From: Litorimonas sp051251645
GTDB lineage: Bacteria; Pseudomonadota; Alphaproteobacteria; Caulobacterales; Maricaulaceae
Assembly (NCBI GenBank): GCA_051251645.1
Contig: JBPOEY010000001.1
Coordinates: 930,001 to 994,000, forward strand
Reading direction: 5' to 3'
Length of the DNA: 64,000 bases
The notes under the pieces were generated by a model. That model searched no databases, had not been told where the DNA came from, and saw only the letters and a list, made by a program, of their open reading frames with translations. The translations under genes and the position numbers were made by a program. Below are positions 61,036 through 64,000 of this stretch, in pieces (within the stretch, counting starts at the first letter, position 1; every line of letters begins with the position of its first letter).

Positions 61036-62340
61036 TTACCGATTGCCGATTGGGACGTAATCGCGTTCCGTTGCGCCCGTATAGAGTTGCCGTGGGCGCC
61101 CAATCCGTTGGCTCGGATCTTCTAACATTTCGTTCCACTGGCTGATCCATCCGGTTGTGCGCGCGAGCGAGAACAACACGGTGAACATATCTGTTGGGAA
61201 GCCCAAGGCGGACAAGACAATGCCGGAGTAGAAATCGACGTTGGGATAAAGACCGCGGGATACGAAATACTCTTCATTCGTCGCGATTTTTTCCAATTCC
61301 ATAGCGACTTCAAGAACAGGGTTCGTGATACCCAACTCACCGAGAACCTCATGCGTCGTCTTACGCATCACGGTGGCGCGTGGATCCATAGATTTATAAA
61401 CCCGGTGTCCGAAGCCCATTAGACGGAACGGATCATTCTTGTCTTTGGCACGAGCAATAAACTCAGGAATACGATCAACAGTCCCGATTTCACGTAGCAT
61501 ATTCAGCGCGGCTTCATTGGCCCCGCCGTGGCTTGGGCCCCAAAGGCAGGCAATGCCTGCCGCCATACAGGCGTATGGGTTTGCCCCAGAAGACCCGGCT
61601 AAACGGACAGTAGATGTCGATGCGTTTTGTTCGTGATCAGCGTGGAGAATGAAAATTTTATCCATCGCCTTCTCGATGACGGGGTTCACCACATAGGGCT
61701 CGGCCGGAACGGCGAAACACATCCGCAGGAAGTTGCCGGCATATGATAAGCTATTGTCTGGATATACATGCGGCTGGCCGATGCGGTATTTGTAACAGCG
61801 CGCGGCGAGGGTCGGTATTTTTGCAATAATGCGGTGAATGGCAATGTTACGGGCCTCGTCCTCTGTCGTATGCTGATCATCGTGATAAAAACCGGACAGA
61901 GCGCCGACTGTGCCGGTCAACATCGCCATTGGGTGTGCGTCGCGACGGAAGCCTTGGAAGAAGCTCTCGATTTGATCATGCAACATCGTGTGATTGGTGA
62001 TCGTGTTTTGAAATGTCGAATATTGTGTGTCGTCAGGAAGTTCACCGTTCACGAGAAGATAGGCAACTTCTAGGAAAGTCGACTGCTCAGCCAATTGTTC
62101 GATTGGGTATCCGCGATAAAGAAGCTGCCCTTTGGCGCCATCAATAAAGGTGATTTGGGATTCTGTCGAACAGGTCGATGTGAAACCGGGATCGAAGGTG
62201 AAGTGGCCTGTGTGCTTAGATAAGGCCCGCACGTCGATGGCAGGCTGCCCCATAGTTCCTGACAGGACAGGGAATTCTACGCCCTCGCCCCCATCAATTG
62301 AAATCTTTGAAGTCCCGGTCTGTTTAACTTTATTTTCCAT
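61036..62340 (-). CDS. gltA: Citrate synthase
   Basis: Citrate synthase starts the TCA cycle by condensing acetyl-CoA and oxaloacetate. The 434 residues belong to the Gram-negative hexameric type. Active-site residues are His in GPSHGGANEAAL near 280, His in MGFGHRVYKSMDPRA near 318, and Asp in NVDFYSGIVL near 373. The start has a GAAGAGA site. It lies 14 nt after gltX on the same strand. Confidence 0.97.
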   Translation of the reverse strand: MENKVKQTGTSKISIDGGEGVEFPVLSGTMGQPAIDVRALSKHTGHFTFDPGFTSTCSTESQITFIDGAKGQLLYRGYPIEQLAEQSTFLEVAYLLVNGELPDDTQYSTFQNTITNHTMLHDQIESFFQGFRRDAHPMAMLTGTVGALSGFYHDDQHTTEDEARNIAIHRIIAKIPTLAARCYKYRIGQPHVYPDNSLSYAGNFLRMCFAVPAEPYVVNPVIEKAMDKIFILHADHEQNASTSTVRLAGSSGANPYACMAAGIACLWGPSHGGANEAALNMLREIGTVDRIPEFIARAKDKNDPFRLMGFGHRVYKSMDPRATVMRKTTHEVLGELGITNPVLEVAMELEKIATNEEYFVSRGLYPNVDFYSGIVLSALGFPTDMFTVLFSLARTTGWISQWNEMLEDPSQRIGRPRQLYTGATERDYVPIGNR

Positions 62341-62354
62341 GTTTCTCTTCGTTT

Positions 62355-63764
62355 TCAGCCCATTAGGGGGATTACATCATCTAAACGGGCGAGCACCTCG
62401 GACCGACCCAAAAGGGCCAGTACTTCGTGCAGATCGGGTGAGGGAGCGCCGGCGGTGAGGGCAGCCCGAACGGGCGCCCCAATTTTGCCGAAGCCTATCT
62501 CTTGATCAGCGACGAAGTCGGTAAGAACCAACTGTAAGGCGTCCGCCGTCCACGATGCATCTTCTAAGGATTCCAACCGGGATGTCAAAGCACGGACAAG
62601 GTTTGCCGTGCCTTCGCGACGTAAAGATTTAGCGGTTTTCCCAGAAATAACCAGCGGTCGCGCATCAAATAGATAAGCCGCATTCGTCGCAAGTTCGACC
62701 AAGGTTTTGGATCGAGGTCTCAAAGTTGGAAGCGCCGCCTTTATTCGCGCTGAGATTGTATCCGATAGAGGTCCGCCAGCTTCGGCTGTAAGAAATGACT
62801 TTGCCGCGCTGAACAAAACATCCGCATCTATTTCTGCGATATGTTGCGCGTTGATATGGTCCATTTTGTCAAAATCAAGTCGGGCCGGCGCTGCATTGAT
62901 GCCATCTAGAGAGAAGAGGGCGGCGACATCCGCGTTATTAAGAAAAACTTCTTGGTCGCCGTGGGCCCAACCGAGCTTGACAAGATAGTTACGTAATCCA
63001 GAGGGCAGGTATCCCATATCGCGGTAAGCTTCAGCCCCAAGAGCGCCGTGACGTTTGGAGAGTTTCTTGCCATCGGGACCGTGTATCAGCGGGACATGCG
63101 CCCAAACTGGAACGTCCCATCCTAAAGCCTGATAGAGTTGCTGTTGTCGTCCGGCATTGATCAAATGGTCATCACCGCGGATGACGTGGGTGATCTCCAT
63201 ATCATGATCATCGACGATGACGGCGAGCATATAGGTCGGCGTTCCGTCCGCGCGCAGAAGTACAAGGTCGTCAAAATTCTCGTTTTCCCAAACAATATCG
63301 CCTTGGACGGCGTCATTGATCCGAGTTTTACCCTCTGGGACGCGGAACCGAACGACATAGTCACCCTTTACGTTACCGCCACCGTCGCGGAATGGCGAAC
63401 GGAAAGCTGTGCCGGCATCACGGGATTTTTCTCGCTCCACGTCCAGCTCTTCAGGGCTGAGATAGCATTTGAACGCTGTACCGAGATCCAGAAGTGTTTG
63501 CGCCGCGGCGGCGTGGGCCGCCTTGTTCTGACTTTGAAAGACAATATCGCCATCGTGATCAACGCCGAGCCAAGCTAAACCATCAATAATGGCTTGTGTG
63601 GCTTCAGGCGTGGACCGTTTAACGTCAGTATCTTCGATTCGAAGACACATTTCGCCGCCCATGTGGTCGGCAAAATAGCGATTAAATAGGGCGGTTCGCG
63701 CCCCACCAATATGAAGAAACCCGGTCGGCGAAGGCGCGAAACGGGTGCGGACAGGACGGGTCAT
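62355..63764 (-). CDS. gltX: Glutamyl-tRNA synthetase
   Basis: GluRS charges tRNA-Glu (and in some organisms tRNA-Gln). The 469 residues have the class I motifs RFAPSPTGFLHIGGART near 8-24 and KLSKRHG near 240, with the anticodon-binding domain at the C-terminus. ATG 63764 starts the conserved sequence MTRPVRTRFAPSP; the in-frame Met at 63800 would add 12 residues and cannot be excluded. gltA follows. comEC is divergent from it. Confidence 0.95.
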   Translation of the reverse strand: MTRPVRTRFAPSPTGFLHIGGARTALFNRYFADHMGGEMCLRIEDTDVKRSTPEATQAIIDGLAWLGVDHDGDIVFQSQNKAAHAAAAQTLLDLGTAFKCYLSPEELDVEREKSRDAGTAFRSPFRDGGGNVKGDYVVRFRVPEGKTRINDAVQGDIVWENENFDDLVLLRADGTPTYMLAVIVDDHDMEITHVIRGDDHLINAGRQQQLYQALGWDVPVWAHVPLIHGPDGKKLSKRHGALGAEAYRDMGYLPSGLRNYLVKLGWAHGDQEVFLNNADVAALFSLDGINAAPARLDFDKMDHINAQHIAEIDADVLFSAAKSFLTAEAGGPLSDTISARIKAALPTLRPRSKTLVELATNAAYLFDARPLVISGKTAKSLRREGTANLVRALTSRLESLEDASWTADALQLVLTDFVADQEIGFGKIGAPVRAALTAGAPSPDLHEVLALLGRSEVLARLDDVIPLMG

Positions 63765-63823
63765 GTGTTGGATCTCACGGAAGTCGCTTGCGACATTCAT
63801 CGGGGCACGCTCTATGCAAGATC

Positions 63824-64000
63824 ATGGTCGGCTTTGAAAGCCAAATCGATAGACAAACTGTGCTGAGCCGAGCTGGGCCTCGTATCAGGCTTGATCGCTA
63901 TGTCCTGACGTTCGAGGCGGGCATCATCGCGTTCGCCGTCGGGATCGCCACATATTTCTTTTGGCCGACGGAACCCAACCCGCTTATCAGTCTGACGCTC
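63824..64000 (+). CDS. ComEC/Rec2-family competence protein, 3' end outside window
   Basis: The 59 visible residues begin MVGFESQIDRQTV and contain a basic stretch RPRIRL-like (SRAGPRIRLDRY) and a hydrophobic helix TFEAGIIAFAVGIATYFFWP. This matches the N-terminus of ComEC proteins (DUF4131 region), inner-membrane DNA-uptake channels. Divergence from gltX is the usual arrangement in Alphaproteobacteria. It is truncated by the window edge, so the call rests on a short piece. Confidence 0.7.
   Translation, partial: MVGFESQIDRQTVLSRAGPRIRLDRYVLTFEAGIIAFAVGIATYFFWPTEPNPLISLTL

Noticed and set aside
1..64000. CRISPR arrays, insertion sequences, prophage and rRNA/tRNA genes
   Set aside because: No regular short repeats with spacers, transposase or integrase frames, or RNA gene signatures were found.

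Overview
The window is an ordinary-looking stretch of alphaproteobacterial chromosome, dominated by housekeeping operons. The gene order nuoA-N / birA / coaX / RNase J / mce / DUF1467 / proS / lol / dnaE / rpsB-tsf-pyrH-frr-uppS-cdsA-dxr-rseP-bamA-skp-lpxD-fabZ-lpxA-lpxI-lpxB / gltA / gltX / comEC is typical of Alphaproteobacteria. LpxI in place of LpxH, a short ProRS without an editing insertion, a long acidic tail on ribosomal protein S2, and a GAAC-N7-GAAC LexA-type box fit the same group. A stalked or marine lineage (Caulobacterales, Maricaulales, Hyphomonadales) is the best guess. I cannot name the genus.

Layout. 1-5565 (+): end of a Rid-family gene, a cupin, an ART-like small protein, then sufC-sufD, two small membrane ORFs, sufS, sufT and sufA for Fe-S cluster assembly; sufB is not in the window. 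5579-7263 (-): a GH10 xylanase lipoprotein and a small secreted protein. 7264-7943: the only long gene-poor gap, rich in possible RNA hairpins. 7944-17874: ilvE, a PetR/PetP-like two-component pair, ybjN-proC, a lipoprotein with trhO and a GST, a secreted CAP-domain protein, a class A PBP and a YcgN-type protein. 18095-33716: complete nuo operon for respiratory complex I, with two extra small genes inserted. 33720-40979: birA, coaX, RNase J, methylmalonyl-CoA epimerase, DUF1467, proS, lolC/E, lolD. 40954-42261 (-): an amino-acid permease. 42416-45975: a 31-residue membrane ORF and dnaE. 46219-61025: translation, isoprenoid, phospholipid, outer-membrane and lipid A genes. 61036-63764 (-): gltX-gltA. 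63824-end (+): start of comEC.

How the parts fit. The suf genes supply Fe-S clusters that complex I subunits (NuoB, E, F, G, I) need. The rpsB-to-lpxB block joins protein synthesis to envelope building: UppS and Dxr for isoprenoids, CdsA for phospholipids, BamA and Skp for outer-membrane proteins, and LpxD/A/I/B with FabZ for lipid A. LolC/E-LolD handles lipoprotein export.

Most interesting signal. Just upstream of dnaE a TTGACA hexamer is followed by GAAC-N7-GAAC, the alphaproteobacterial LexA operator form. It precedes a 30-31 residue single-TM ORF with a good ribosome binding site. This matches the known design of Caulobacter SidA, an SOS-induced division inhibitor. Other points worth checking are the extra genes in the nuo and suf operons, a 24-nt dyad between ilvE and the response regulator, a spaced direct repeat upstream of the xylanase, the MDPR-type palindromic repeats and the structured gap at 7.7-7.9 kb.
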